A DNA stretch of 64,000 nt from Catellicoccus marimammalium M35/04/3 (GCF_000313915.1 NZ_AMYT01000017.1:1-64000); one strand, 5' to 3'. Shown: positions 26,159-35,939, counted from the first letter of the stretch. The notes: generated by a model from the letters alone, not told the origin. Translations and numbers: made by a program.

Positions 26159-26941
26159 TTATTTCTCTTTTTTAGGTGTTTGTAGAATAGAAATGGAACG
26201 AATTTTAATCGTTTGTTTTGGTTTATCATTACTATCTGTAGGGGTTGCTGCAATTTTATCGACCACATTCATACCAGAGATTACTTGTCCAAACACTGTA
26301 TAGTCATTAGGCATACTTTTATTACAATAGTCTAGATCAGGATTTCCTCCTTTTTTATAAGCATCAATAATCTTTTGTGGATATTCATCAATTAATAAGC
26401 CATCACTTTTATCTTCTTTATTTTGATTGATGAAAAATTGACTTCCATTGGTATCTGGACCTGAATTTGCCATCGCGATTGCTCCACGAAGATTATATAG
26501 GTTTTCATTCAATTCATCATCAAATGGTTTCTTCCATTTACTTTCTCCTCCTGTACCATCGCCTTTAGGATCTCCTGTTTGAATCATAAAATTATTAATG
26601 ACGCGATGGAAGGTTAATCCATCATAATATCCTCCTTTTGCTAGAGAAACAAAATTTTCTACTGCTTTAGGTGCTAACTTAGGGAATAATCTAGCTTTGA
26701 TATTTCCTTCGGTTGTTTTAATTTCTACCACATATTCATCTTTTCTTGGGTTTTTATCTAATTGTGGTAAATCCATTTTATTTAAATCTTTAATTTTTTG
26801 TTCACGATCTGTACTTTTTTCTGCCTTTTGTTCTGATTTTTCTGTGGAATTTGTAGCTTGTTTTGTGTTTTCTTTATCTGATCCACAACCAGTAAGTAAC
26901 ATCGTGCTACATAATGCCGCAATGATCCATGCTTTTTTCAT
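26159..26941 (-). CDS. Cyclophilin-type peptidyl-prolyl isomerase lipoprotein
   Basis: Catalyses prolyl isomerisation on exported proteins at the outer membrane face. 260 residues from ATG 26941. A lipobox LLTGC (Cys19) ends the signal peptide; a Lys/Glu/Thr-rich linker runs to about residue 45. The cyclophilin domain (about 65-255) contains FHRVINNFMIQTGDP and NGSQFFINQ. AAGGAG lies 6 nt from ATG 26941; an in-frame GTG at 26959 has no ribosome site. It resembles the PpiA/SlrA lipoproteins of lactococci and pneumococci. It is the first gene of a ppi-yfhO pair. Confidence 0.92.
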   Translation of the reverse strand: MKKAWIIAALCSTMLLTGCGSDKENTKQATNSTEKSEQKAEKSTDREQKIKDLNKMDLPQLDKNPRKDEYVVEIKTTEGNIKARLFPKLAPKAVENFVSLAKGGYYDGLTFHRVINNFMIQTGDPKGDGTGGESKWKKPFDDELNENLYNLRGAIAMANSGPDTNGSQFFINQNKEDKSDGLLIDEYPQKIIDAYKKGGNPDLDYCNKSMPNDYTVFGQVISGMNVVDKIAATPTDSNDKPKQTIKIRSISILQTPKKEK

Positions 26942-27015
26942 AATATTCTCCTTCTTCACTAAATTCTCCTATAGTTTACCATACTTTAGAAAAGGGAAGA
27001 AGAGTAGCATTGGTC

Positions 27016-27044
27016 TAGACGGATTTATTGATTTTTCGTATAAT
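27016..27044 (+). promoter_or_regulatory. Candidate promoter of mupG
   Basis: TAGACG (27016-27021), a 17-bp spacer and TATAAT (27039-27044), 37 bp before the start codon. Confidence 0.55.
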
Positions 27045-27081
27045 GTAATCGTATTCATTAAAAGAAAAAGAGGAGAAGAGT

Positions 27082-28173
27082 ATGGGACGTATTGGTATAT
27101 CCATTTATCCAGAAAAATCTACACCAGAGAAGGATATTGCTTATTTAGAATTAGCAAAAAAATATGGATTCACTCGTGTGTTTACGAGTTTATTACAAAT
27201 TAAAGAAAATAAAGAAGAAGTTTTACATCAATTTAAAACAGTAATCCAAAAAGCAAAAGAATTAGGGTTTGACGTAATGGTAGATATCAATCCAGATTTA
27301 TTTGCACAATTAGGAATTTCCTATGATGATTTAAGTTTTTTTTCTGAACTAGGAGCGGATGGTATTCGGTTAGACTTAGGATTTACAGGTCAAGAAGAAG
27401 CAAAGATGACACGAAATCCTTATGGGTTAAAAATCGAAATTAATATGAGTCAAGGAACGAATTATGTAGATAATATTATGAGTTATTCTCCAAAAGCAGA
27501 AAATTTATATGGCTCACACAATTTTTATCCCCATCGTTATTCAGGATTAAGCGAAGAACATTTTAATTATTGTACTGAAAAATTCAATAAGTATCGTTTA
27601 AATACTATGGCTTTTGTAAATGCTCCTAGTGGAACGTTTGGACCTTGGGAAACTTCAGATGGTTTATGTACACTGGAAGAACATCGTGATTTACCATTAG
27701 CAACTCAAGTGAAACACTATTGTTTGATGGGAACTATCCAAGATATTACGATTGGAAATGCTTATGCTTCTGAAGAAGATTTAAAAGCAATGTCGGAAGT
27801 ATTTTTTGCTCCAATGCCAACTTTACTTGTCGAGTGTAAGGAAGAAACAACATCATTAGAAAAAGAAGTTTTATTTAATAATTTACATAGTTATCGTGGA
27901 GATCGTAGTGAGTATTTATTACGTTCTACACAAACACGAGTAAAATATAAAGATCAAGATTTCCCTCCACATACTACAGAGAATATGAAACGAGGCGATG
28001 TTTTGATTGATAATGAAGGATATGGACAATATAAAGGAGAAACACAAATTGCATTAAAAGAAATGCATAATGATGGCCGTGTCAACGTTGTAGGAAGAAT
28101 TGTTCCTCATGAGATTTTCTTGTTATCTTATTTACAGCCTTGGTCCTCCTTCCAATTGAAAGAATTCCGTTAA
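27082..28173 (+). CDS. mupG: MupG-type 6-phospho-N-acetylmuramidase (DUF871)
   Basis: 363 residues. The start MGRIGISIYPEKSTPEKD, then GFTRVFTSLLQ, DVMVDINPDLF and GADGIRLDLGFTG (about 91-103) are typical of DUF871, a TIM barrel. In S. aureus MupG splits MurNAc-6-P-GlcNAc taken up during wall turnover. The C-terminal cyclophilin-like beta domain (about 240-363) includes STQTRVKYKDQDFPP. No murQ, murR or PTS gene for MurNAc is adjacent, so the role rests on the family alone. It is monocistronic, with a GAGGAGAAGAG ribosome site. Confidence 0.85.
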   Translation: MGRIGISIYPEKSTPEKDIAYLELAKKYGFTRVFTSLLQIKENKEEVLHQFKTVIQKAKELGFDVMVDINPDLFAQLGISYDDLSFFSELGADGIRLDLGFTGQEEAKMTRNPYGLKIEINMSQGTNYVDNIMSYSPKAENLYGSHNFYPHRYSGLSEEHFNYCTEKFNKYRLNTMAFVNAPSGTFGPWETSDGLCTLEEHRDLPLATQVKHYCLMGTIQDITIGNAYASEEDLKAMSEVFFAPMPTLLVECKEETTSLEKEVLFNNLHSYRGDRSEYLLRSTQTRVKYKDQDFPPHTTENMKRGDVLIDNEGYGQYKGETQIALKEMHNDGRVNVVGRIVPHEIFLLSYLQPWSSFQLKEFR

Positions 28174-28188
28174 ATCATAAAAAATAAG

Positions 28189-28218
28189 AAAAAAGAGTCT
28201 CTTTTTGAGGCTCTTTTA
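28189..28218 (+). terminator. Terminator of mupG
   Basis: GAGTCTC pairs with GAGGCTC (to 28213) around a TTTTT loop, flanked by A- and T-runs. Confidence 0.85.
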
Positions 28219-28331
28219 TCATGAGGACATGAACTTTTCGACAAAGGTTATTGTCCTTTTATGTTTTGTCTACAGTACAAATATGATAAAATGTCAGTAG
28301 GATTAAGTCGGATTAAAGGGAGGATTTATAC

Positions 28332-29639
28332 ATGTCCATGTTTTTGGATCAAGTAAACATTGAAGTAAAAGCCGGAAAAGGCGGAGATGGAATGGTTTCA
28401 TTCCGTCGTGAAAAATACGTTCCGAATGGCGGACCTTCTGGAGGAGATGGCGGAAAAGGGGGAAGTATCATCTTAAAAGTAGATGAGGGCTTACGTACCT
28501 TAATGGATTTCCGCTATAATCGTCATTTCAAAGCCAAAAGTGGTGAAAAAGGAATGAATAAAGGGATGCATGGACGCGGAGCAGAAGATTTGATTGTCAA
28601 AGTTCCTGCAGGGACAACTGTGCGCGATGCAAATACAGGTCAATTATTAGGAGACCTAGTAGAAAATGGACAAGAATTAGTGGTTGCTCGTGGAGGCCGT
28701 GGAGGTCGTGGAAATATCCGTTTTGCGACTGCTAGAAATACAGCACCTGAAATTGCTGAAAATGGAGAACCAGGTGAAGAGCGGACATTAAATCTTGAAT
28801 TAAAAGTACTTGCTGATGTAGGTCTTGTTGGTTTCCCTTCTGTTGGGAAATCTACTTTATTGTCTGTAGTCTCTAAAGCTCGCCCTAAAATTGGGGATTA
28901 TCATTTTACTACCTTAGTTCCTAATGTAGGAATGGTATTTTTAAAAGATGGTGAAAGCTTTGTTATGGCAGATATGCCAGGATTAATCGAAGGAGCTTCT
29001 CAAGGAGTAGGATTAGGAGATCAATTTTTACGCCATATTGAGCGAACACGTGTTTTATTACATGTGATTGATATGAGTGGGCTAGAAGGAAGAGATCCTT
29101 ATGAAGATTATGTTACAATTAATCAAGAGTTGAAATCCTATGATTTACGTTTATTAGAACGTCCACAAATTATCGTTGCCAATAAAATGGATATGCCAGA
29201 TGCCAAAGAAAATTTAGAGCAGTTTAAAGCGCACTTAGCAGAAGAATTTTCAGAAGAAGAAATGCCACAAATTTTCCCAATTTCAGGGATTACAAAACAA
29301 GGGGTAGAACCATTATTAGAGGCAACTGCACAATTACTAAATGAAACTCCAGAATTTCCATTGTATACTGAAGAAGAAATGGAAGAAACTGTACAGTATG
29401 GTTTACAAGAAGAAGAACCTGCTTTCTACATTACAAGAAATTCCGATGGTTCTTGGAATTTATCTGGAGATAAGATTGAAAAATTATACAAGATGACAAA
29501 CTTCGATCATGATGAAAGTAGTATGCGTTTTGCTCGCCAATTACGTGCTATGGGAGTGGATGAAGCATTACGTGCTCGCGGAGCTAAAGATGGAGATTAT
29601 ATTTATTTAGATGACTTTATTTTTGAATTTATTGAGTAG
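28332..29639 (+). CDS. obg: GTPase Obg/CgtA
   Basis: An essential GTPase of 50S ribosome assembly and the stringent response. 435 residues. A Gly-rich Obg fold (1 to about 158; [22 protein letters not shown]) comes first, then the GTPase domain with G1 GFPSVGKST (about 166-174), G3 DMPGLIEGA and G4 NKMD. The Gram-positive C-terminal OCT domain (about 355-435; ADGDYIY-like end) closes it. GGGAGG precedes the ATG. It is followed by a 56-bp gap without a hairpin and then ciaR. Confidence 0.97.
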   Translation: MSMFLDQVNIEVKAGKGGDGMVSFRREKYVPNGGPSGGDGGKGGSIILKVDEGLRTLMDFRYNRHFKAKSGEKGMNKGMHGRGAEDLIVKVPAGTTVRDANTGQLLGDLVENGQELVVARGGRGGRGNIRFATARNTAPEIAENGEPGEERTLNLELKVLADVGLVGFPSVGKSTLLSVVSKARPKIGDYHFTTLVPNVGMVFLKDGESFVMADMPGLIEGASQGVGLGDQFLRHIERTRVLLHVIDMSGLEGRDPYEDYVTINQELKSYDLRLLERPQIIVANKMDMPDAKENLEQFKAHLAEEFSEEEMPQIFPISGITKQGVEPLLEATAQLLNETPEFPLYTEEEMEETVQYGLQEEEPAFYITRNSDGSWNLSGDKIEKLYKMTNFDHDESSMRFARQLRAMGVDEALRARGAKDGDYIYLDDFIFEFIE

Positions 29640-29695
29640 TCTTGGTCGATAATCAAGAAACAAGAAATATGAATGAGAAATGAGGAAACCCAAAA

Positions 29696-30385
29696 ATGAA
29701 AATGTTAAAATTTTTAGTTATTGAAGATGAGCGTAATTTATCAGATAGTATCGCAGATATGTTACGTCGTCTAGGAAAAGTAGAACAAGTTTTTAACGGA
29801 GAAGATGGCTTATATCAAGCAGAAAAAGGAGTTTACGACTTAATTATTTTAGACTTAATGTTACCAGGATTAGATGGTTTTACTATCTTGAATGAATTAC
29901 GTCGTAAAAAAATTAATACACCTGTTTTAATTTTATCTGCTAAAGACAGCTTAGAAGATAAAGTACGTGCTTTTAAAGATGGTACGGATGATTACTTAAC
30001 AAAACCATTCCATCGCGAAGAATTAATGTTACGTGTTAAAGCGTTATTAAAACGTTCTATGGGAATTGAAGAAAGTAATGTAATTGAAAATGGAAACTTA
30101 AAAATTAATCTAAATAATCACGTAGTTACTTATGAAGATCGTATTATTCAATTACAAGGAAAAGAATTTGACTTATTATTATATCTTGTACAAAACAAAG
30201 ATGTAATTGTTACAAAAGAACAAATCTTCGACCGAATCTGGGGATTTGATTCTAGTACTTCTATTACCGTTGTTGAAGTGTATATGAGTAATTTACGTAA
30301 ACAATTGAAAAAACAAAATGTACCAAACATGATCCGTACATTACGTAATGTGGGCTATATCTGGGAAAATCCATCGGAAGACTAA
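29696..30385 (+). CDS. ciaR: OmpR-family response regulator, CiaR-like
   Basis: 229 residues: a receiver (1-120) with Asp53 in LIILDLMLP and Lys in LTKPF (about 102), then a winged-helix DNA-binding domain (about 130-226). The stretches QVFNGEDGLYQAEKGVYDLI and KEFDLLLYL...IFDRIWGFDSSTSITVVEVY are close to streptococcal CiaR as I remember it. There CiaRH acts in cell-wall stress, competence and small-RNA control. Whether the regulon is shared is inference. It is translationally coupled to the kinase by a 1-base overlap. Confidence 0.85.
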   Translation: MKMLKFLVIEDERNLSDSIADMLRRLGKVEQVFNGEDGLYQAEKGVYDLIILDLMLPGLDGFTILNELRRKKINTPVLILSAKDSLEDKVRAFKDGTDDYLTKPFHREELMLRVKALLKRSMGIEESNVIENGNLKINLNNHVVTYEDRIIQLQGKEFDLLLYLVQNKDVIVTKEQIFDRIWGFDSSTSITVVEVYMSNLRKQLKKQNVPNMIRTLRNVGYIWENPSED

Positions 30386-31662
30386 TGGATAGTCGTATTC
30401 GCAAACAAGAGAAACATCTGTTACTTTCTAATATTTTGATTTTTTCTTTTCTCTTTATTTGTTTTGGTATGATTATTTATCATATGACAAAAACTACTAT
30501 TTATTTCCAGGTTGATAATGTAATCGAGCAAATTTTCCAAAATAAAGATATTACAGAAGATAAAAGAATTCGTCAGGTAGAAAAGACCTCGCGCTATACG
30601 ATTCGTATTGTGCGATGGTCTGATGATGGAAAAATTTTAAATGATGAAACGATTGATGATCGCAATATGTCGGACTCATTGTTTAAACAGCTCTCGTTGG
30701 ATAAAAATGATTTAAATCGTTTTGTCTGTAAAGAATACAAAGATGACGATTCTAATGTATATTATCGATCGATGACAAAACCTTATATGGTAAAAGGGAA
30801 GAAAACTTATGTTGAAGTATTAGTTGCGATTACGCAAATTCATGAAGCAGCAGGTCGTTTCCGAAAATCATTATTTTTCTATTTGATTATTTTTACGCTG
30901 CTGTCTTTTATTATCAGTTATTATTTAGCCAAATTAGCAATGAAACCTATCATTCGTTCTTGGAGAAGTCAACAACGCTTTGTGGAAGATGCTTCTCATG
31001 AATTACGAACTCCATTAACCGTCATTCAAGCTAAATTAGAACAATTGTTTACTCATCCTCGACATACGATTATCGAAGAAAGCGAGAATATTGCTATTTC
31101 TTTAAATGAAGTTCGTCGTTTAGAGCAATTGATTAAAGATTTATCTTTCTTAGCTAAATCAGATAGTAGTGCATTGGTAATTCATGAAGAATTACATGAT
31201 ATTCATCAATTTATTGACCAGGCAGTCTCTCCTTATTGTGAAATTGCGGAAATGAAAGACCGTCATTTGACGATAGAGAATCATACACCACATTTAAAAT
31301 TATGGTTTGATTCACAAAAAATCCATCAATTGTTGGTAATTTTGATTGATAACGCGATGAAATATACAGAAGACGAAGGACAAATTGTTGTCGTATCAAA
31401 AACAACTCCTAAACATTGGATTATTGAAGTAAAAGATAATGGAATCGGAGCAAGTGATGAAGATAAACAACATTTATTTGACCGTTTTTACCGTGTAGAT
31501 TCTTCTCGTTCTCGTGAGACTGGAGGAACAGGATTAGGGTTATCTATTGCACAATGGATTGTCAATTCACATGATGGCACAATTACAGCATTAGATAATT
31601 CGCCAAAAGGTTTAATTATTCGTGTTGTATTACCATTACAGACAGAGGAAAGAAATAATTAA
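30385..31662 (+). CDS. ciaH: Sensor histidine kinase, CiaH-like
   Basis: 425 residues. Membrane helix 1 (about 12-34), an extracellular sensor of about 135 residues and helix 2 (about 170-190) are followed by the dimerisation box [11 protein letters not shown] (His205). The ATPase boxes are NAMKYT (N), DNGIGAS (G1) and [11 protein letters not shown] (G2). The ATG shares one base with the ciaR stop. It probably senses a cell-envelope signal and phosphorylates the CiaR-like partner. The rnz gene follows 19 bp later without a terminator. Confidence 0.88.
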   Translation: MDSRIRKQEKHLLLSNILIFSFLFICFGMIIYHMTKTTIYFQVDNVIEQIFQNKDITEDKRIRQVEKTSRYTIRIVRWSDDGKILNDETIDDRNMSDSLFKQLSLDKNDLNRFVCKEYKDDDSNVYYRSMTKPYMVKGKKTYVEVLVAITQIHEAAGRFRKSLFFYLIIFTLLSFIISYYLAKLAMKPIIRSWRSQQRFVEDASHELRTPLTVIQAKLEQLFTHPRHTIIEESENIAISLNEVRRLEQLIKDLSFLAKSDSSALVIHEELHDIHQFIDQAVSPYCEIAEMKDRHLTIENHTPHLKLWFDSQKIHQLLVILIDNAMKYTEDEGQIVVVSKTTPKHWIIEVKDNGIGASDEDKQHLFDRFYRVDSSRSRETGGTGLGLSIAQWIVNSHDGTITALDNSPKGLIIRVVLPLQTEERNN

Positions 31663-31681
31663 AATAGGAAAGAGTTTATTT

Positions 31682-32650
31682 ATGGAATTACAATTTTTAG
31701 GCACTGGTGCTGGTGTCCCAGCTACCTCAAGAAATGTAACCAGCATTGCATTAAAGTTATTAGATGAATGTAATGAGATTTGGTTATTTGATTGTGGAGA
31801 AGGAACTCAGCAACAAATATTAAAGACACATATACGTCCACGAAAAATTAATAAAATTTTTATTACTCATTTACATGGAGATCATATTTTTGGTTTACCT
31901 GGATTATTAAGTAGTCGTTCTTTCCAAGGGGGCGATGAAAATCTAGTGATTTATGGACCAAAAGGAATTAAAAAATTTGTTGAAACAACATTAAAAATTT
32001 CAGAATCAAGATTAAGTTATAAAATTTCTTATGTTGAGTTAGATGCCTTTGAAGGGGTAAAAACTATTATTGATAATAAAAAGTTTAAAGTTGAAGTTGC
32101 TTTGCTAGATCATCGTATTCATTCTTTTGGTTACCGCATCATTGAAAAAGATTTGCCTGGAGAATTATTAATCGATAAAGTAAAAGCTGCAAATATTCCA
32201 CAAGGTCCGGTTTACTCACAATTGAAAAAAGGAGAAATCGTGACTTTAGAAGATGGTAGAACTTTTGATGGGAAAGATTTTATTGGTCAACCGAAAAAAG
32301 GACGCATCGTTACTATTTTAGGGGATACAAGAAAAACGCCAAATGTGGAAATTTTAGCAAAAGATGCAGATGTTTTAGTCCATGAAAGTACTTTTGGTAA
32401 AGATGAACAAAAATTAGCAGCCAATTACTACCATTCTACAAGTACGCAAGCAGCGACTGTAGCGAAAAATGCGAATGTAAAACGTTTGTTCTTAACTCAT
32501 ATTAGTGCTCGCTATGTTGGAAAATTAGCTTATCAATTACAAAAAGAAGCACGTAGTATTTTCAAAAATACAAAAATTGCTTGGGACTTTGACGTTTTTG
32601 AAATTCCAAGTATTAAAGAAACAAATAAAAAAGAGGGCGACAAAAAATGA
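31682..32650 (+). CDS. rnz: Ribonuclease Z
   Basis: The tRNA 3' endonuclease of the metallo-beta-lactamase fold. 322 residues from ATG 31682. The zinc motif HLHGDH is at 63-68, the exosite region RPRKINKIF precedes it, and LGDTRKT and HESTFGKDE carry further ligands. The open frame reaches 31622 inside the kinase gene, but AGGAAAGAG and homologue length favour 31682. Both tRNA genes seen in this window lack an encoded CCA, the kind of substrate RNase Z matures. It is third in the ciaR-ciaH-rnz-lapA-tetR run. Confidence 0.95.
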   Translation: MELQFLGTGAGVPATSRNVTSIALKLLDECNEIWLFDCGEGTQQQILKTHIRPRKINKIFITHLHGDHIFGLPGLLSSRSFQGGDENLVIYGPKGIKKFVETTLKISESRLSYKISYVELDAFEGVKTIIDNKKFKVEVALLDHRIHSFGYRIIEKDLPGELLIDKVKAANIPQGPVYSQLKKGEIVTLEDGRTFDGKDFIGQPKKGRIVTILGDTRKTPNVEILAKDADVLVHESTFGKDEQKLAANYYHSTSTQAATVAKNANVKRLFLTHISARYVGKLAYQLQKEARSIFKNTKIAWDFDVFEIPSIKETNKKEGDKK

Positions 32651-33042
32651 AGAAAAATTGGAAAATGATTATTGGGTTAATTTTAGCCTTTATCGTAGTA
32701 ATCTTTGCGATTTTAAATCGAGAAGAAGCTGTAATTAACTTTGGCTTTGTACAATTGAAACAGCCTTTAATTATTTTAATTTTAGGATCAACCTTACTTG
32801 GAGCATTAATTAGCTTCTTATTATCTTCAGCTAGTCTATTTGGAAAAAATCGTCAAATTAAAAACTTACAAAAAGAAATGACTGAATTAAAAGCAAGTCA
32901 AAGTCGAAAAATTGATGCAAAAGTAGAAGATGCTAAAAAAGAATATGAACAATTATTAGGAGAAAAAGAAGAAGCGATTCATGCATTGGAAGAAAAATTA
33001 GCACAACATTCTTCTTTACAAGAAAATCATGACCAAGTCTAA
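32647..33042 (+). CDS. LapA-domain (DUF1049) membrane protein
   Basis: 131 residues. Two membrane helices (about 5-24 and 40-62) with the short [18 protein letters not shown] link between them fit the LapA_dom family. A basic turn and a coiled coil (about 75-128; [14 protein letters not shown]) face the cytoplasm. In E. coli the related LapA takes part in lipopolysaccharide control; in Gram-positives the role is unknown. The ATG overlaps the rnz TGA by four bases (ATGA), so it is translationally coupled. Confidence 0.85.
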   Translation: MKKNWKMIIGLILAFIVVIFAILNREEAVINFGFVQLKQPLIILILGSTLLGALISFLLSSASLFGKNRQIKNLQKEMTELKASQSRKIDAKVEDAKKEYEQLLGEKEEAIHALEEKLAQHSSLQENHDQV

Positions 33043-33619
33043 TTTCTATCATTTAACGGAAGAAAAACAACAGAGAATTGAAGAAGCGATTTATTGCGAA
33101 TTTTCTGAATATGGTTATGAACAAGCTTCCATTAATCGAATGATTAAAGAAGCAAAAATTTCTCGTGGTGCATTTTATCTTTATTTTGAAGATAAAAAAG
33201 ATGCATTCCATCACATATTAACGGTGACATTTATTAATCCGTTAAAAGAAGAAATGGAAAAAGTAGTGCCACAAAGATATAATGTTTTAGATTATACAGC
33301 TTTATGCTTTCAAGCTTTATATCCTTTATTGCTACAACACCAAACTTTTTCTATGTCTTGGTTGAATGAAGTAAGTTTTTTAGAATGGGATTGGTTTATT
33401 CAAAAACTTCAAGAAGAAAAAATTTACCAGTGGGAGCGAACAAAGTTAGATACTTTACGCTTCCGAAGTAAATATGAACAACAAGAAATTTTCTTTTTAC
33501 TATCTTCCGTTTTATTCCATCAATTGCAACGTAATTTAATGGAAAAGAAAACTCCGGAATTAGCAAAAACGGATTTGTTAAAATCGTTATTGATTCTAAA
33601 AGTTGGATTTCAACGTTAA
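33029..33619 (+). CDS. TetR/AcrR-family transcriptional regulator
   Basis: 196 residues. The N-terminal helix-turn-helix (about 12-58) reads IEEAIYCEFSEYGYEQASINRMIKEAKISRGAFYLYFEDKKDAF, cut here by position, with the typical G-FYxYF-xKxD signature. The rest is an all-helical ligand domain without recognisable motifs. It overlaps lapA by 14 bases and ends the five-gene operon. No efflux pump is adjacent, so its target is unknown. It may regulate its own operon. Confidence 0.87.
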   Translation: MTKSNFYHLTEEKQQRIEEAIYCEFSEYGYEQASINRMIKEAKISRGAFYLYFEDKKDAFHHILTVTFINPLKEEMEKVVPQRYNVLDYTALCFQALYPLLLQHQTFSMSWLNEVSFLEWDWFIQKLQEEKIYQWERTKLDTLRFRSKYEQQEIFFLLSSVLFHQLQRNLMEKKTPELAKTDLLKSLLILKVGFQR

Positions 33620-33660
33620 AAAATATCCTCTAAACATAATGGTTTAGAGGATATTTTGTT
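33619..33660 (+). terminator. Terminator of the ciaR-tetR operon
   Basis: A 15-bp stem (33621-33635 with 33642-33656; core ATATCCTCTAAAC / GTTTAGAGGATAT) with a 6-nt loop. Confidence 0.88.
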
Positions 33661-33678
33661 ATATTCAGTTTTAATTTA

Positions 33679-33687
33679 TGCTATAAT
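33679..33687 (+). promoter_or_regulatory. Extended -10 promoter of ppaC
   Basis: TGC-TATAAT at 33679-33687, 37 bp upstream of the start codon. The -35 is not clear. Confidence 0.6.
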
Positions 33688-33724
33688 AAATTCATATATG
33701 TATGACTAAAGGAGATAAGAACTC

Positions 33725-34651
33725 ATGGAAAAAGTTTTAGTTTTCGGACATTTAAATCCAGATACAGATTCAATCGCTTCAGCGATTTCATTTGCTTATT
33801 TACAACAACAATTAGGAGTAAATGCAGAAGCTGTTGCTTTAGGAACACCAAATGAAGAAACAGAATATGCATTAAATACATTTGGTTTTGAACCATTACG
33901 TGTAATTGAAACTGCTGCTAACGAAGTAAAAGAAGTAATGTTAGTAGACCATAATGAAGCACAACAAACAGTAAAAGATATTAAAGATGTACGTGTTTCT
34001 TACGTTGTCGATCATCACCGTATTGCTTTTGAATGTGCAGAACCATTATTCTATCGTGCTGAACCAGTAGGATGCACAAACACAATTATTTATAAATTAT
34101 ATCAAGAACATAATGTAGAAATTCCAGCAAACATTGCCGGAATGATGCTATCTGCTATTATTTCAGATACTTTATTATTCAAATCTCCAACATGTACACC
34201 ATTTGATGTAGAAGTTGCGAAAAAATTAGCAGAAATTGCTGGTGTAGATGCAGAAACTTACGGTTTAGAAATGTTAAAAGCAGGTACAAATTTAGCAACT
34301 AAAACAGAAAAAGAATTACTAAATGCAGATGCTAAAAGCTTTGATATGAACGGAGTTACAGTTCGTATCGACCAAGTAAATACTGTCGACTTTGCAGATG
34401 TATTATCTCGTAAAGATGCTCTAGAAGCAGAAATGTTAAAAGAAAACGAAGAAGAAGGCTATGATTTATTTGTGTTATTAATTACAAATATTTTAGATAG
34501 TGATTCAATCGTAATTGCGTTAGGTGAGGGAGTAGATAAAGTAGAAGCCGCATTTGAAACTACTTTAGAAGAAAATCAATCTCTATTAAAAGGGGTTGTA
34601 TCTCGTAAAAAACAAGTGGTTCCTCCACTAACAGAAGCATTTAATGGTTAA
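33725..34651 (+). CDS. ppaC: Manganese-dependent inorganic pyrophosphatase (class II)
   Basis: Hydrolyses pyrophosphate to drive biosynthesis. 308 residues, a DHH-family enzyme. Metal ligands are visible in GHLNPDTDS (8-16), MLVDHNE (about 72-78) and the DHHR motif (about 96-99). The C-terminal substrate site SRKKQVVPPL lies at about 291-300. AAAGGAG precedes the ATG. There are no CBS domains, so it is the unregulated form. The next gene starts 8 bases before its stop. Confidence 0.96.
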   Translation: MEKVLVFGHLNPDTDSIASAISFAYLQQQLGVNAEAVALGTPNEETEYALNTFGFEPLRVIETAANEVKEVMLVDHNEAQQTVKDIKDVRVSYVVDHHRIAFECAEPLFYRAEPVGCTNTIIYKLYQEHNVEIPANIAGMMLSAIISDTLLFKSPTCTPFDVEVAKKLAEIAGVDAETYGLEMLKAGTNLATKTEKELLNADAKSFDMNGVTVRIDQVNTVDFADVLSRKDALEAEMLKENEEEGYDLFVLLITNILDSDSIVIALGEGVDKVEAAFETTLEENQSLLKGVVSRKKQVVPPLTEAFNG

Positions 34652-35579
34652 TCTAGTTTATCCATTACAAATGAAAAGCTCTAACGAGGCGGATTTGCGT
34701 TTATATGCTCATCCGCTTACGAAAGAGCTTATTTTTTATCTTTTAGATTCACCTCAGGCTTCTTTAAAAGAAATTCGAGCGGCGTTTCCTGAAGTGAACC
34801 GCAAAAAATTAGATGAACAAATTCAAAAATTGATAGATTGTCAAGTGATAGAGCGAAAAGAGCGTACATACTCTGTAATTTTACCTATTTATACAAAAGA
34901 TCAATTTCAGGCAGATCAAAAACTTGCTAAAGAAAAAGTAACAGGGATTCTTTCTTCATGGAAGGAAAAAATGATGACTGAAGAATGGAAAGAAGGATTG
35001 GATAAGGATGCCTTTTCTTATTTTATTGCTAAAGTAATTCCTGAAAATCAAGAGTTATTATTGTTAGAAGAGGGAATAGAGATGCAGCGTTGGATTTCTA
35101 TTTCTTCAGAAAAAGCAATTTTTGCGAGCTATCAATCTCTTTCTGTTTGGGAACAAGATTGGGTCTCTTATTTTTTAGCTTTGCATGCACAATGTCCATT
35201 AGTGACAGCATATAGCCAAGAGATTTATCCTTATACAGGCGATGTAGAAACAAGTTTCTTTTTAGATCGTTGTCTACGCCTTATTCGTCAAATGAATCGT
35301 GCTACGGGTGATTTAGAAAAACAAAAACAATCTATTTTTTATCAAGCATTGTCTGCTGCACATTGGATTCAAAATGATCAACTGACAATTCGTCTTTTCC
35401 GTAAAAAATTACGTAAACAATGGGAGCTATGGGAAGAAAAATATCAAGAGAACTTAAAAGAGTTACAACATCTTTTTTCTATATCCTCTCCTATGCAAAA
35501 TTACTGTCTATTATCTGAGCTTTATCAACAGTTGGATATTCTACCGATATCTGAATCATCAATGGTTATTGAGAAATAA
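34644..35579 (+). CDS. DUF1803-like protein coupled to ppaC
   Basis: 311 residues, function unknown. The N-terminal part (about 20-80), with LTKELIFYLLDSPQASLKEI, AAFPEVNRKKLDEQIQKLI and QVIERKERTYSV, looks like a winged helix and recalls the DUF1803 protein that lies next to ppaC in streptococci. The remaining 230 residues are helical and rich in Trp and Gln, with no motif I know. The start at 34644 overlaps ppaC by 8 bases. A Met at 34671 is possible; neither has a good ribosome site, so coupling to ppaC translation is likely. Confidence 0.7.
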   Translation: MVNLVYPLQMKSSNEADLRLYAHPLTKELIFYLLDSPQASLKEIRAAFPEVNRKKLDEQIQKLIDCQVIERKERTYSVILPIYTKDQFQADQKLAKEKVTGILSSWKEKMMTEEWKEGLDKDAFSYFIAKVIPENQELLLLEEGIEMQRWISISSEKAIFASYQSLSVWEQDWVSYFLALHAQCPLVTAYSQEIYPYTGDVETSFFLDRCLRLIRQMNRATGDLEKQKQSIFYQALSAAHWIQNDQLTIRLFRKKLRKQWELWEEKYQENLKELQHLFSISSPMQNYCLLSELYQQLDILPISESSMVIEK

Positions 35580-35607
35580 AAAGTCCTCTTTTTATTTCTC
35601 TTTTTTT
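35573..35607 (+). terminator. Terminator of ppaC and its partner
   Basis: GAAATAAAAAG (35573-35583) pairs with CTTTTTATTTC (35588-35598), followed by TCTTTTTTT. The stop codon of the upstream gene lies in the stem. Confidence 0.8.
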
Positions 35608-35608
35608 A

Positions 35609-35617
35609 TGATATAAT
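35609..35617 (+). promoter_or_regulatory. Extended -10 promoter of the tRNA pair
   Basis: TGA-TATAAT (35609-35617), 13 bp before the first tRNA. There is no clear -35. Confidence 0.55.
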
Positions 35618-35630
35618 TTCAATGATATAG

Positions 35631-35704
35631 CGGTCGTTAGCTCAGTTGGATAGAGCACAAGTTTCCGGTGCTTGGTGTCGCGGGTTCGAATCCTGTACGA
35701 CCGG
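35631..35704 (+). tRNA. tRNA-Arg (anticodon CCG)
   Basis: A full cloverleaf. The acceptor CGGTCGT pairs with ACGACCG, the D stem GCTC with GAGC, the anticodon stem CAAGT with GCTTG around loop TTCCGGT, and the T arm carries TTCGAAT. Anticodon CCG reads CGG. The discriminator is G and no CCA is encoded. Confidence 0.95.
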
Positions 35705-35707
35705 TTA

Positions 35708-35794
35708 CGATGGTTACCCAAGTGGCTAAAGGGGTCGCTCTCGAAAAGCGATAGGCGAGAATATCGTGCGTGGGTTCAAATCCCACACCATCGG
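35708..35794 (+). tRNA. tRNA-Ser (anticodon CGA)
   Basis: A class II tRNA. The acceptor CGATGGT pairs with ACCATCG, the anticodon stem TCGCT with AGCGA around loop CTCGAAA (anticodon CGA, reads UCG), then a long variable arm and T stem GTGGG / CCCAC. It starts 3 nt after tRNA-Arg, so both are made from one transcript. No CCA is encoded. Confidence 0.95.
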
Positions 35795-35847
35795 TTGAAA
35801 TAGATCTTATGAGATGAGGAATAATCCTCATCTAAAAAATGATATCC

Positions 35848-35879
<32 letters not shown>

Positions 35880-35888
35880 GGAAATAAG

Positions 35889-35932
35889 AAAAAAATAGAG
35901 GCTTGATATTTTCATCTCTCCTCTATTTTTAT
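35889..35932 (+). terminator. Terminator of the tRNA transcript
   Basis: AAAAATAGAGG (35891-35901) pairs with CCTCTATTTTT (35920-35930) around an 18-nt loop. The 95-bp stretch after the tRNAs holds nothing else. Confidence 0.75.
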
Positions 35933-35939
35933 TATTGGC

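Noticed and set aside
29640-29695. CiaR direct repeat (TTTAAG-N5-TTTAAG) before the ciaR-like gene
   Set aside because: No such repeat is present in this spacer, and none is exact near the small-RNA candidate.
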